A stretch of 61,753 bases of DNA from NCBI GenBank assembly GCA_022842685.1, contig JALHPC010000013.1, positions 1 through 61,753 of the forward strand, read 5' to 3'. The translations under genes and the position numbers were made by a program. Of this stretch, positions 1-9,309 are shown one piece after another; positions within the stretch are counted from its first letter, which is position 1; each line of letters starts with the position of its first letter. This DNA comes from Candidatus Kapaibacterium sp. GTDB taxonomy: Bacteria > Bacteroidota > Ignavibacteria > Kapaibacteriales > Kapaibacteriaceae. The notes below the pieces were generated by a model. It saw nothing but the letters and a program-made list of their open reading frames with translations. It had not been told where the DNA came from and did not search any database.

Positions 1-1998
1 ACCCGTCATGGCGCGAACGTAGCGCTTATACATGTCCATACGCACTGCACCAACCTCGCGGTCCTCATCGTCGGTTATACGCGACGTCTCGGCTGCAGGG
101 GCAGCCGGCTGCAGTGAGGTCGACGTTAGCGTGTGGTGTGCCTCGGTGGACGACGTGGCCGACCAAACGCGAAACCGTTCGTCGGCGGCAACTTCGTCGG
201 GCCTTCCCATGCATACAATGCGGCCTTCTTGCATAAAGACAACGACGTCGAACCGCGACAAATGTGCAAGGCGGTGGGTGACTACGAGGCGTGTGATGCC
301 GGCCCATCGGCCAAACAGTAGGTTGTTCACTAGGTGTGCTTCGGTGTCGACGTCGACGGCCGACAGCGGGTCGTCGAGGCCCACCAGCCCTGGCTGGTGC
401 CACGCCGCGCGGGCAAGCGCTACGCGCTGTTTTTGCCCACCAGAAAGGTTAACGCCGCGTTCGCCGATCTCGGTGTCGAGGCCGGCCTGCATTCGCTGTA
501 CGTCGTGGGCAAGGGCACAGTCGTGCAGCACATCGTCTAACTCCAAATCTGTCTCGGCACCAAACATAATGTTCTCGCGCACCGACGTGTTCAGAATGAA
601 GGCCTCCTGTGGCACCCAGGCCGTGCGCGCACGTTCGTCGGCCTGCAAGCCCGTAGGTGTTACGGTGCCCCCTTGCGGAACTTGGATGGAGAGGAGCGTG
701 CGGAGTAGTGTGGACTTGCCAGCGCCAACGGGACCAACGATGGCTACGCTCGAGCCCGCAGCTATGCGTAACGAGCAGGGGGCTACGGCCGGCGCAGGCG
801 CGTCGGCATACGTAACATGGAGGTTCTGCACGTCGAGCCCTACGGGATGCAGCGGCGCTGAACGCCGGCGGACGTCGTCGGGGCGCGTAGGTGCTTCGAG
901 AAATCGGTGTAACCGCTGAACAGCCACGCGGGCATGCTGCAGGCGTGCCAACAAGTGCGATATCATGCCAAACGGTTCTTCGAGCATGGCAAACAAGGCA
1001 ATGCTAGCAAAGATGAGCGGTGCTGTGAGTGTGCCACCAAGAAGCACGTAGGTGCCAAAGCCCACGAAGGCGATGATGGTGGTAGTAGAAATAAAGATGA
1101 CGGTTGAAACAGCGTCGGTACGCACGATCGACGTGCGCGTACGAAGCTCTTCGGTTCGGGCTTGCTGCACTTCACGCTCTACGCTTGGCTCCCACGCATG
1201 GTACTTCACCACACGAATGCCATGCAGGATTTGACTCATAAGCGTAACGCGATGATCGCGGATGTCCATGATGCGCTGATCGAGGCGACGGTATCGCCGA
1301 GCTACGGCATTCATGATGGGGGCGATGATGACGAGTGTTGCAACAGACGCAAGGGCAGCCATACCTAGGAAGGCAAACAGCATGACAACGACGGCAACAA
1401 CCGAAATAATCGAATAGAACAACTCGGGAAGGAAGAAGGCCGAGTCGGCCACGGCATCGCTATCGCTGGACAGGTGGTTTACGAGGTCGCCCGTTTGCAT
1501 ACGTGATCGCGCCGACCGACGAAGGCGCAACACATGGTGAACAACACGTGTGTTAACAGCGTTGACGATGATGGAAAAGCTAGCGAGGGCGTTATAGTAC
1601 CAGTGCTGCGTAGCTACGGCACCTGCAAGGCCAGCCGAGCCGAGAAGGATAGCCGCAGTAAGCAGTTGGAGAGGTAGGGGGCCCTGCGGAACCACGTTGC
1701 CAATTCCGTCGATAACAACGTGCAGGAGCAACGGTGTTGCAACCGCAAAGGCAATGCGCACAAAGGCAAGAGTTACAAGCCTGCGAGCAGCGTTGCCCGT
1801 GCCGAAGAATGTTCCGAGTAAGAACGACCACAGCTTGGTAAGCGGTACGTCGAGCAACCGCTGTGGAACATTCGATGGGTGAAACTCGGCAGGTAGTGGC
1901 GGTGCATCGGCAGCATCAATAGCGCGCACACGGCCAATGCGGATAAGGTAGGCAGTCTGCGAAAAGAGCAATCTGCGCACGGAAGAATGGAGGGACAT
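1..1998 (-). CDS. ABCC/MRP-type ABC exporter, permease-ATPase (partial, C-terminus outside window)
   Basis: The gene opens at ATG 1998 and stays open for 666 codons to the window edge. An N-terminal membrane domain is followed by a complete nucleotide-binding domain: Walker A GPVGAGKST near residue 421, signature LSGGQKQRVALARA near 517, Walker B GLDDPLSAVD shortly after, and H-loop VVTHRLAHL near 575. Valine in the Walker A and DDPLSAVD are typical of the ABCC (multidrug-resistance protein) branch. The sequence then continues past residue 640 with MDMYKRYVRAM, which looks like the start of a second membrane domain, so the full protein is probably a fused two-half exporter. Substrate cannot be told. 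It is the last gene of the LOG operon, 47 bases after the preceding stop. No Shine-Dalgarno is seen. Confidence 0.85.
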   Translation of the reverse strand, partial: MSLHSSVRRLLFSQTAYLIRIGRVRAIDAADAPPLPAEFHPSNVPQRLLDVPLTKLWSFLLGTFFGTGNAARRLVTLAFVRIAFAVATPLLLHVVIDGIGNVVPQGPLPLQLLTAAILLGSAGLAGAVATQHWYYNALASFSIIVNAVNTRVVHHVLRLRRSARSRMQTGDLVNHLSSDSDAVADSAFFLPELFYSIISVVAVVVMLFAFLGMAALASVATLVIIAPIMNAVARRYRRLDQRIMDIRDHRVTLMSQILHGIRVVKYHAWEPSVEREVQQARTEELRTRTSIVRTDAVSTVIFISTTTIIAFVGFGTYVLLGGTLTAPLIFASIALFAMLEEPFGMISHLLARLQHARVAVQRLHRFLEAPTRPDDVRRRSAPLHPVGLDVQNLHVTYADAPAPAVAPCSLRIAAGSSVAIVGPVGAGKSTLLRTLLSIQVPQGGTVTPTGLQADERARTAWVPQEAFILNTSVRENIMFGAETDLELDDVLHDCALAHDVQRMQAGLDTEIGERGVNLSGGQKQRVALARAAWHQPGLVGLDDPLSAVDVDTEAHLVNNLLFGRWAGITRLVVTHRLAHLSRFDVVVFMQEGRIVCMGRPDEVAADERFRVWSATSSTEAHHTLTSTSLQPAAPAAETSRITDDEDREVGAVRMDMYKRYVRAMTG

Positions 1999-2045
1999 GA
2001 GGAGGTATTCGAGACGTGAATAGCCGCCCTAGCAAATGCCGTGCC

Positions 2046-2624
2046 TTACGTCCACCGCGGCAGGAGTGGATCGATAAGGTTGTCGCTGCCATGTCGCTCC
2101 AGCCAGTCAAGCAACGGGAGAATGTCGTTGTCGAAACGCAGGAGTCCGTGGGTTACTGGCGACAGAAAGCCCTCGTCGAGCATGCGGTCAACCATGCCGC
2201 TTAGTGGCGTGTAATAGTCGGCAACATTCAACACACCGATGGGGCGGTCGTGAAGTCCAATCTGGCGCCACGTAAGTGCCTCAAAGAGCTCGTCCATGGT
2301 GCCAAAGCCGCCCGGCAGGGCTAGCACACCTTGGCAAAGCTCTAGCATTCGCAGCTTACGTTCGTGCATCGATGCTACCTCGATAAGCTGCGTACAGCGC
2401 TCGAGCGCAACCTCTTCGGTGCGCATAAACGTGGGAATCACGCCGATGGCTGTGCCATCGCGATCGAGCACGCGGTTGGCGATGTCGCCCATCAGGCCTA
2501 CGTTGCCCCCGCCAAAGACGAGGCCGATGCCCCGTTCAACAAAGGCGTCGGCAACGGCGTGGGCGTATTCGGTATAATGTGGCTGCGTGCCGCTACGGGC
2601 ACCACAAAACACGAGGATGTTCAT
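2046..2624 (-). CDS. LOG family protein (TIGR00730 type), probable nucleoside 5'-monophosphate phosphoribohydrolase
   Basis: A 192-aa Rossmann-like protein of the LOG/TIGR00730 family, whose members cleave the N-glycosidic bond of nucleoside monophosphates (cytokinin activation in plants, nucleotide turnover in bacteria). Family marks are visible: FCGARSG near the N-terminus, VFGGGNVGLMG, and the catalytic PGGFGTMDE around residue 105. Length matches the short family form. The start overlaps the stop of the neighbouring LOG paralogue by ATGA (2621-2624), so the two are translationally coupled. The substrate in this organism is unknown; some relatives act on AMP or on damaged nucleotides. Confidence 0.85.
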   Translation of the reverse strand: MNILVFCGARSGTQPHYTEYAHAVADAFVERGIGLVFGGGNVGLMGDIANRVLDRDGTAIGVIPTFMRTEEVALERCTQLIEVASMHERKLRMLELCQGVLALPGGFGTMDELFEALTWRQIGLHDRPIGVLNVADYYTPLSGMVDRMLDEGFLSPVTHGLLRFDNDILPLLDWLERHGSDNLIDPLLPRWT

Positions 2625-3346
2625 CGTTTGTCCTTGTAGGTCGTCCGTGGAATAAAGAGCTGTTGCCGAAGACCAAAGCGCTTTACTACGTTCTTCCTGA
2701 GGTGTTCCATAGCTTCGTCAACATCATCGGTAAACAACAGCAACTTGCGATCATGTTCGCTAATGGTACCACGCTCTATCATCACATCGATGAGCTCTTG
2801 GATATCCTTGTAGTAGTCGCGCCCCATCACAACAATGGGAAAGCTGGTAATCTTCTTGGTTTGGATTAGGGTCACCGTCTCGAAAAGTTCATCGAGCGTG
2901 CCCATGCCACCGGGCATAATCACGAAGCCCAGCGAGTACTTCACAAGCATGACCTTTCGCACAAAGAAGTGCTCAAAGTCAATGGAAACATCAAGGTATG
3001 GGTTGGCATGTTGCTCGTGTGGAAGCTCGATGTTGCAGCCAATACTGGTGGCGTCGGCATCCTTGGCGCCACGATTGGCTGCCTCCATAATGCCAGGGCC
3101 GCCACCAGTCATAACGGTGAATCCCATTTCGCCAAGTCGATATCCTACGTCGCGTGCAAGCTGGTAGTAGGGGTGGTCCTGTGCAAACCGCGCCGACCCA
3201 AACACGGCAATGCATGGGCCCACAAAGTGTAGCGTGCGAAAGCCACGAATGAACTCGCGCAGTACTCTTAACACGAATGTAAACTCGCGCCACCGAGAGT
3301 GTGGTCCCGACAAAAACTCCCGTTCAACGGGCTCGTAATTGCTCAT
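2621..3346 (-). CDS. LOG family protein, second paralogue
   Basis: A 241-aa paralogue of the downstream gene, carrying VFGSARFAQ, TGGGPGIMEAANRGA and the catalytic PGGMGTLDE. It is about 50 residues longer at the N-terminus, like the larger TIGR00730 proteins. I chose ATG 3346 (MSNYEPVEREF) because it overlaps the stop of the upstream 69-aa gene by ATGA and because the longer in-frame extension is the upstream gene read in another frame. Having both forms side by side suggests either a hetero-oligomer or two nucleotide substrates; this is inference. Confidence 0.85.
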   Translation of the reverse strand: MSNYEPVEREFLSGPHSRWREFTFVLRVLREFIRGFRTLHFVGPCIAVFGSARFAQDHPYYQLARDVGYRLGEMGFTVMTGGGPGIMEAANRGAKDADATSIGCNIELPHEQHANPYLDVSIDFEHFFVRKVMLVKYSLGFVIMPGGMGTLDELFETVTLIQTKKITSFPIVVMGRDYYKDIQELIDVMIERGTISEHDRKLLLFTDDVDEAMEHLRKNVVKRFGLRQQLFIPRTTYKDKR

Positions 3347-3552
3347 TTGGTTGCAAGGGTAAACAGGAAGGGTAGGAGGGCGAGGGCAAGAAAGCAGAGC
3401 ACGATTCGCATAACGTAGCGCATTTGCTGGCGCTGACGCTGCTCGACGCTTAAACCGGCGTCCGCCAGCTTGAGTCTTCCCAATTGCTTGAAATTTCGCC
3501 ACGCCGTCCATATCACGCCCATGGTGATGACGGCAAGTATTGCATGCTGCAT
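3343..3552 (-). CDS. small membrane protein of unknown function heading the LOG operon
   Basis: A 69-aa protein with a hydrophobic N-terminal segment (about residues 2-16) and a second one near the C-terminus (about 48-66), separated by a basic, glutamine-rich loop. I do not recognise the family. It is supported as a gene by the ATGA overlap with the next gene and by a TAGGTTTG promoter element ending only 4 nt before its ATG, which suggests a leaderless message. A role in tethering or helping the LOG proteins is possible but not shown. Confidence 0.65.
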   Translation of the reverse strand: MQHAILAVITMGVIWTAWRNFKQLGRLKLADAGLSVEQRQRQQMRYVMRIVLCFLALALLPFLFTLATK

Positions 3553-3556
3553 GCGG

Positions 3557-3564
3557 CAAACCTA
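3557..3564 (-). promoter_or_regulatory. TAGGTTTG -7 element of LOG operon
   Basis: Matches the Bacteroidota -7 consensus TAnnTTTG, 4 nt before the ATG at 3552. Its first three bases are the TAG stop codon of the upstream BNR gene, so promoter and stop are superimposed. No clear -33 element was seen. Confidence 0.55.
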
Positions 3565-6500
3565 CCGAATAACCGGCAGGGGAGCAGCAGCCAGGCGAGT
3601 GCCGTCTACCTCAACAACAACGCTGTAGAGTCCACTCGGCAGCAACCCCGTAGCAAGGCGCACAGCCGTTTCTTCATACGGGGCACCGATAACTCTGCGG
3701 GGTTCTCCAACGGTCTTGCCAAGGGCGTCAACAATGCGAATGGTCATTACACCTGCATGCAACGGCGTGATGCGAAGCATGGTCGACTCCAAGGCAGGTA
3801 CCGGCGCAAGACGTACGTCAACATTTTCCGCTACGTCAGCAACTCGAGATATCGGCGGAACCTTCACATCCCACGTAGCAAAGCGGTGAATCTGTCCGTT
3901 GAAGTCCGATACCCAAACGGTTTCAACCAACGCATCGGCAGCTACACCACGCACGTTTACTACGTTGTCGCGTGTAAAGAGCGACAATCGTCTGCCGAGT
4001 CGAGCCGTGCCGTTGTCTTCCAGGATTTCGTCGATGTAGGCATCGTGAATGCGGTCGGTCGACATGGTAAATGCCGTAAACGCCTGCAACAGTGCCGTGC
4101 CTCGGCCCGGCGTTAAACACCGTGGCCCAAAGGACCCACGCGAAGGGTTTGCCACGGTTCGAACAACGGCGCCACTGGCGGTGTCGACGATAAACAGACG
4201 CCATGGCGCGTCGCGCTCGCCAACCACAAGGTTGCCACCCTGCAGCGCTAGGCCTAGGCCGTAGGCCGTTGCCGGCGAGGGGAACGTGCGTAACAGTGCG
4301 CCAAGAGTGTCCACAACAACAATGGTTGCCGAGGTGCCCTCGAGATTGTCGAGACGGTGAAGAAAGAGCCGCCCTTGCGCCGAGTCGAACGCGATATCGG
4401 TGAACATGCTGTCGCCCGCGGCCTGCGGCAGCCGTACCGACCCCACAAGGTCGAGAGTGTTGGCGTCCAACTTGAAGAGCTGTCCACGCGTGAAGGACGT
4501 CGTCCACAGTACCGACCTACCATCAAAGGCCAATCCGTTTGGGCGCCACCATGTGCTACGTGTTGCAAGCTGCGCGCCTGGGTGGACGCTGGCGATGCTG
4601 AACGCACGACTTTCGGCAAACACGTCTGGTTGCGACGCTTTGCGAACGCGTACAAGCGCCGTCGACGTAGGAACGTGCGGCACACGCCACTGCGTGGCAT
4701 AGGCGTTAACATTGCGAGCAATTGGAAGCCACACTGTGCCGCCGTCGACGCTGTAGTCTACGTCGACGGGGGGCTGGATGCCGTTCCATGATACGGTGGT
4801 GGTGCGCAAGCCCAGAAGTGTCTCACTGCCGGCAGGCGTTGTTACCACTGGCTCCGACGGGGCGTCGACGCTGATAGCGGCTTCCCAGATGCTTCGCCCC
4901 ATGGTTGCAGCACGGATGTAGCCCAGCGTTGGGTTAAGCTTTATATCAACCACCGGCGAACGCGGCAAGCCCACACCATAGGGAAACCACGAAGCGCCGT
5001 TGTCGACCGTGGTAAACACGCCCACGTCGGTTCCAGCAAAGAGCACGCCGGCATGCATGGGATGGGGCCGCAAGCAATTCACGGGGACATTCGGGAATCC
5101 TTCCGACCGCGGATGCCAGGTCTGTCCGCCATCCACCGTGCGCCACACCTGCGCACCGCCATAACCTTGAAAGCCAACCCAGAGTGTGTTGGCGTCGTTC
5201 GGGTCGAACGACAACGAACTAATCCAACGCGTTGGAAGGACACCTTCGGCCACTGGCGTCCACGACGTGCCACCGTTCGTGCTCAGCATAAGCTCGCCGC
5301 GGTCGCTACCTGCCGCCACGACGTTGGTATTGGCTAGGGCGACGGCTATCGAGCTTACCGAGCCGGTGAACATTGGCGATACTGCCGACCACGACTCGGC
5401 GCGATTCACAGAACGAAAGACGCGGCGGCGCCCACACCAAAGGACGTTGTGATTGGTGGGATCCATTACTAACGGTGCTACCCAATGTGCACGCTCGGTA
5501 GTTTCTATGCCAACCATCACGAAGCGGATGTCGCCCGTTTCGGAGTTGATGCGGAACATACTGCCATAGGGCAGGGAACAAAAGATGGTCGAAGGATCGG
5601 TGTGGTCGATGACCGTCGTCATGCCGTCGCCGCCGTAGACGCTATCCCAATCGACTGCGCTGCGCAGTGCCGCAAGTGTTCCGTTGTCTTGCGTGCCTCC
5701 GGCTAGGCGGTCGCGCACAAGAGGGTCGACGTCGAAGCTATAGAACTGCGTAATGGCAAGGCCATTGTTGATGACGCTCCACGTTTGGCCAGCATCCGTG
5801 CTGCGCACCATGCCGCCGTCGTTGCCTTCGTACACGACGTCGGGGTTCGACGGCGCAAAGGCAGCGGCATGCTGGTCGACGTGAACCGGCCCCATGGGAC
5901 GTCCGCGTTCGTATCCGCGAGTGAGATTGTCGAACGTTCTACCGTCATTCGTTCGCCATATATCGATGCCCCCTATCAGGCAGATATTGGGATTGGTGGG
6001 GTGGATGGCAACGAAAGAGTTGTAGAAGCCCTGCGATTCGGCTTCAAGGCAGTTGCCGGCGAAGAAGCAGCCATTGGTGGCTTCGTACAGGTTGGACCAG
6101 GACTCACCGCTGTTGGTGGACTTCCAGATGGTGCCGCGTGCATTGCGTTCTACGAGGGCATAGAGGGTAGACGGTTCCGACGGGGCTTGTTGTACGCTGG
6201 TGCGGCCAATGCTTCCGTCGATACCGTTCATGCGGCGTTGCCACGTTGCGCCACCGTCTATCGTGCGATAGATGCCGGAGTCAGGAATGGCTACAAAGAA
6301 CTCATCTGGATTGTCGGGGTTGGTAGTAAGGTCGTACGCCTGCCCGTCGAACACGCGCTGCCACGAGCTGCCCTCGTCGGTGCTGCGCCACACGCCGGCA
6401 TCGGTATTCATAGCTGCGGCCATGATGAGCGATGGCCGTGCGGGGTGGACGATAATGCGCGAGAACGAGCCAACGGTAGCAAGGCCTGCCGGCTGCCACG

Positions 6501-7038
6501 TGGCGCCACCATCTGACGACCGAAGTAAGCCGCATCCAAGATATGTCGAGCTAATACGGCGTACTGGTTCACCAGTGCCGGCCCACAGCACGTTGGGGTT
6601 CCGCGGATCCATGGCAAGGGCTCCCATGGCAATGCCGTTTGCGTCATCCATCAGCGCTTGCCACGAGGCGCCCGCATCGGTGGTCTTCCACACTCCGCCT
6701 GCTGCAGCGCCGATGTACGCTATGTCTGCGTTGGTAGGGTGGACCACAACGCACCGAACTCTGCCAGCCGTTGTTAGTGGTCCTACGACGGTCCACTGTG
6801 GCTGTGGCCCATGCGATACGTCCCACGGCTTGTTGGAGGCCTGGCGCATGGCGCTAATAGCATCGGCGCGTATGCTCTCGTGCTGCGTACCGCCGCTATT
6901 GCGTGGTAAGCCAATGCCTTCGAAGCGGGCTCGTTGTTTGGGTCGGAAGGGAGCTTCTTGTGCAAGGGCCGATGTTAGACACGACACCATCGCCACAATG
7001 TACCCAAGATGGGAGAGGATCATTCTTGAAGTTAGCAT
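3562..7038 (-). CDS. large secreted BNR/sortilin-type beta-propeller protein with type IX sorting-like C-terminus
   Basis: About 1158 aa. The N-terminus is a signal peptide ending in LTSALAQ. Residues of roughly 60-720 hold many BNR/Asp-box-like repeats of the form VWKTTDAGASW, VWRSTDEGSSW and VWRTVDGGQTW, as in VPS10/sortilin propellers and secreted glycosidase-like proteins of this phylum. An Ig/fibronectin-like stretch follows (PAGSETLLGLRTTTVSW), then an NHL-like segment, and a final ~85 residues ending SGLYSVVVEVDG, which resembles a type IX secretion sorting domain. No catalytic residues are recognisable. Candidate starts are 7038 and 7023; I prefer 7038 because it adds an arginine before the hydrophobic core. 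Probably exported and surface-attached. Confidence 0.85.
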   Translation of the reverse strand: MLTSRMILSHLGYIVAMVSCLTSALAQEAPFRPKQRARFEGIGLPRNSGGTQHESIRADAISAMRQASNKPWDVSHGPQPQWTVVGPLTTAGRVRCVVVHPTNADIAYIGAAAGGVWKTTDAGASWQALMDDANGIAMGALAMDPRNPNVLWAGTGEPVRRISSTYLGCGLLRSSDGGATWQPAGLATVGSFSRIIVHPARPSLIMAAAMNTDAGVWRSTDEGSSWQRVFDGQAYDLTTNPDNPDEFFVAIPDSGIYRTIDGGATWQRRMNGIDGSIGRTSVQQAPSEPSTLYALVERNARGTIWKSTNSGESWSNLYEATNGCFFAGNCLEAESQGFYNSFVAIHPTNPNICLIGGIDIWRTNDGRTFDNLTRGYERGRPMGPVHVDQHAAAFAPSNPDVVYEGNDGGMVRSTDAGQTWSVINNGLAITQFYSFDVDPLVRDRLAGGTQDNGTLAALRSAVDWDSVYGGDGMTTVIDHTDPSTIFCSLPYGSMFRINSETGDIRFVMVGIETTERAHWVAPLVMDPTNHNVLWCGRRRVFRSVNRAESWSAVSPMFTGSVSSIAVALANTNVVAAGSDRGELMLSTNGGTSWTPVAEGVLPTRWISSLSFDPNDANTLWVGFQGYGGAQVWRTVDGGQTWHPRSEGFPNVPVNCLRPHPMHAGVLFAGTDVGVFTTVDNGASWFPYGVGLPRSPVVDIKLNPTLGYIRAATMGRSIWEAAISVDAPSEPVVTTPAGSETLLGLRTTTVSWNGIQPPVDVDYSVDGGTVWLPIARNVNAYATQWRVPHVPTSTALVRVRKASQPDVFAESRAFSIASVHPGAQLATRSTWWRPNGLAFDGRSVLWTTSFTRGQLFKLDANTLDLVGSVRLPQAAGDSMFTDIAFDSAQGRLFLHRLDNLEGTSATIVVVDTLGALLRTFPSPATAYGLGLALQGGNLVVGERDAPWRLFIVDTASGAVVRTVANPSRGSFGPRCLTPGRGTALLQAFTAFTMSTDRIHDAYIDEILEDNGTARLGRRLSLFTRDNVVNVRGVAADALVETVWVSDFNGQIHRFATWDVKVPPISRVADVAENVDVRLAPVPALESTMLRITPLHAGVMTIRIVDALGKTVGEPRRVIGAPYEETAVRLATGLLPSGLYSVVVEVDGTRLAAAPLPVIR

Positions 7039-7149
7039 AGTTGCAGCGAACGACAAGGTATGGTAGGTTCAGGTTACCATGTCGACAGTTAGTGTCAGGT
7101 AGCTACTCGTGCACAGCCTTAGGAACGTCGCACACCACGCCGTTGTTTT

Positions 7150-8610
7150 ATGCCCCTCATGCAATCATCACACATCGTTGTTATTGGTGCCGGCTATGCC
7201 GGTTTGTCTGCAGCGGCATTGCTAGCCAAGCGTGGCTATCAGGTTGTCGTCCTTGAAGCTCACGACACCTTTGGTGGTTGCGCCAGTTTTTATCGTCGTG
7301 GGTCGATGACGTTCGACGTGGGGGCAACAACCTTTAGTGGCGTGCAACCGTGGCAACCGGTGGGGCGCCTCTTTGCCGATCTCGATGAAAAGCCGGAGTT
7401 AGAACGTCAGGATCCGGGCATGTTGGTGCGCATCGATGGTGAGACGATTGTTCGTCATGCCGATCCTAACACATGGATCGACGCTATAGCCAGCCGTTTT
7501 GGTCAGCAGCAACGCGAGTTCTGGCACACGCTGTACCACATCGAAGAACGCGTGTGGCGCTTGATTGCCAACAAGCCATACCTGCCGCCGTCGTCCGTGG
7601 CCGACTGGCTTGCCATGGCCAAGCCGTCTAACCTGTCGGCACTCTCGTTGCTGCCAGGCATGGTACGCAGCATGCAGCAACTTATGGTGCGGCATGGTGT
7701 TCATGATAATCCCGTGTTCCAGCGATTTATCAACGAGCAGCTCCTCATCAGTACTCAAAGCACGGCCGAACATGCGCCGTGGCTTACCGGTGCTCTTGGT
7801 CTTACATATCCATCCGAAACCTATTACCCCATTGGCGGCATGTACCGCCCCGCGTTGCAGCTTGTTCGGTCGATCAAGGCCAACGGTGGCAGCATTCACT
7901 ACCGCCGCTCTGTCACCTCCATCGACGTTCGAAAAGGGGCACTGGAAGTACGCTGCGCGAATGGCGACGTTTATCGCGCCAAACATGTCATCAACAGCAT
8001 CCCAATCTGGAACCTTGCGCGCATAGCGTCGGGCCCCATTCAGTCGTGGGCGCGGCATCATGCCGCCAACAACAGTTCGGCCTGGTGTGCTATCACGGCA
8101 TATGCTGCCTTCGAGGGATATCATACGCTGCCGACGGCCTACGTGCAAGCTCATCTGCAACGGCCCATCCCGGGCGTTCACAGTGGATCGATCTTTGTGA
8201 CCGTGAAGCCAAATCACGACCACGTGAAAGCGCCAGATGGCGTTGTAACGGTGACCCTTTCAACACATGCACGGTGGGACGATGTGCCAACGGCCGATGT
8301 GCTGGCCGGCTATCTACAGAGGGCTCTGCTTGATGCAGTGCCAGAGCTTGCGGGAATGCCCATGAAACATTTCGAGGTAGGCACGCCGGCAACGTGGCAG
8401 CGCTACACCTTGCGCCACAACGGATATGTGGGTGGGCTGCCGCACACAACGCGGCGCCCGCTGCTGCGCATGCCGCCCAATAGAACGCCAGTGCCGGGGT
8501 TTTGGATGATTGGCGACACGGCCTTTCCGGGCCAGGGGACACCATCGGTTATCCTCGGAGCCCAAAACACTGTTCAACGTATCATGGCCGCCGAAGGCCA
8601 CTCTTCGTAG
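7150..8610 (+). CDS. CrtI/CrtD-like FAD-dependent oxidoreductase linked to menaquinone genes
   Basis: A 486-aa flavoprotein. The FAD-binding dinucleotide motif VIGAGYAGLSAAALLAKRG lies at residues 10-28, followed by GGCASFYRRG; the C-terminal FAD motif is GDTAFPGQGTPSVILGAQN, as in carotenoid desaturases/isomerases. It lies 12 bases upstream of menG, which in turn overlaps menA, so the three form one operon. The family acts on polyprenoid chains (carotenoid desaturation, isomerisation or saturation). The context suggests work on the menaquinone side chain or a co-expressed carotenoid step, but substrate and direction of the redox reaction are not determinable. ATG 7162 is an alternative start. 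Confidence 0.8.
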   Translation: MPLMQSSHIVVIGAGYAGLSAAALLAKRGYQVVVLEAHDTFGGCASFYRRGSMTFDVGATTFSGVQPWQPVGRLFADLDEKPELERQDPGMLVRIDGETIVRHADPNTWIDAIASRFGQQQREFWHTLYHIEERVWRLIANKPYLPPSSVADWLAMAKPSNLSALSLLPGMVRSMQQLMVRHGVHDNPVFQRFINEQLLISTQSTAEHAPWLTGALGLTYPSETYYPIGGMYRPALQLVRSIKANGGSIHYRRSVTSIDVRKGALEVRCANGDVYRAKHVINSIPIWNLARIASGPIQSWARHHAANNSSAWCAITAYAAFEGYHTLPTAYVQAHLQRPIPGVHSGSIFVTVKPNHDHVKAPDGVVTVTLSTHARWDDVPTADVLAGYLQRALLDAVPELAGMPMKHFEVGTPATWQRYTLRHNGYVGGLPHTTRRPLLRMPPNRTPVPGFWMIGDTAFPGQGTPSVILGAQNTVQRIMAAEGHSS

Positions 8611-8622
8611 GTTTGCAGTTCT

Positions 8623-9309
8623 ATGAGCGAAGCCGTCCACGCAATGTTTTCGAGCATTGCCCCCAACTACGATCGAACAAACACTGCCCTTAGCTTGGGC
8701 GTACACCATCTGTGGCGCACGATAACGGTGCGCGAGTCGGGTGCTAAGCCAGGCGATGCAGTGTTAGACTGTGCCACAGGCACAGGCGACCTTGCCATTG
8801 CTTTCAAGAAGACCGTTGGAAGCGGCCGCGTTGTGGGTACAGATTTTTGTGCCGACATGCTAAGCTTTGCCCCTGGCAAGGCCAACGCTATGGGCCTCGA
8901 CATTGCCTTCGAGGTTGCCGATGCCATGGACTTGCCGTACGCCGATGCCACGTTTGACATTGCCAGCATATCGTTTGGCATTCGCAACGTCGACGATCCG
9001 TCGCGCTGTCTTGCCGAAATGGCCCGCGTGGTTCGTCCTGGTGGGCGCGTCGTGGTTCTCGAATTCGGACAACCCAAGGGCATCATGGGACTGTCGTACC
9101 GATGGTATAGCCGTCACGTTATACCCGTTGTTGGAAAGATGCTCACCGGCAACCGCGAGGCATATGCCTACTTGCCCGAGACCGCGGCAGCGTTTCCGTG
9201 TCGGGAAGCATTTCTCAACCTCATGCGTGGTACCAATCGATACGCTTCGGTGCGGTATCGTGCGCTTACCGGCGGCATTGCCTTTGTGTATGTTGGCATT
9301 GTGAAATGA
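8623..9309 (+). CDS. menG: demethylmenaquinone methyltransferase
   Basis: A 228-aa class I SAM-dependent methyltransferase of the UbiE/MenG family, which methylates demethylmenaquinone in the last step of menaquinone synthesis. Visible marks are the N-terminal FSSIAPNYDRTN, SAM motif I VLDCATGTGDLA, the acidic VADAMDLPYADATFD, and ISFGIRNV, which is characteristic of UbiE. The stop overlaps the menA start by ATGA (9306-9309). The preceding gene in another pathway (ubiquinone) is not expected in this phylum, so menG is the better symbol than ubiE. Confidence 0.92.
   Translation: MSEAVHAMFSSIAPNYDRTNTALSLGVHHLWRTITVRESGAKPGDAVLDCATGTGDLAIAFKKTVGSGRVVGTDFCADMLSFAPGKANAMGLDIAFEVADAMDLPYADATFDIASISFGIRNVDDPSRCLAEMARVVRPGGRVVVLEFGQPKGIMGLSYRWYSRHVIPVVGKMLTGNREAYAYLPETAAAFPCREAFLNLMRGTNRYASVRYRALTGGIAFVYVGIVK

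Noticed and set aside
5785..7066. Long plus-strand frames opposite the BNR gene
   Set aside because: Antisense to a convincing secreted protein with signal peptide and repeats; shadow frames are common at this base composition.
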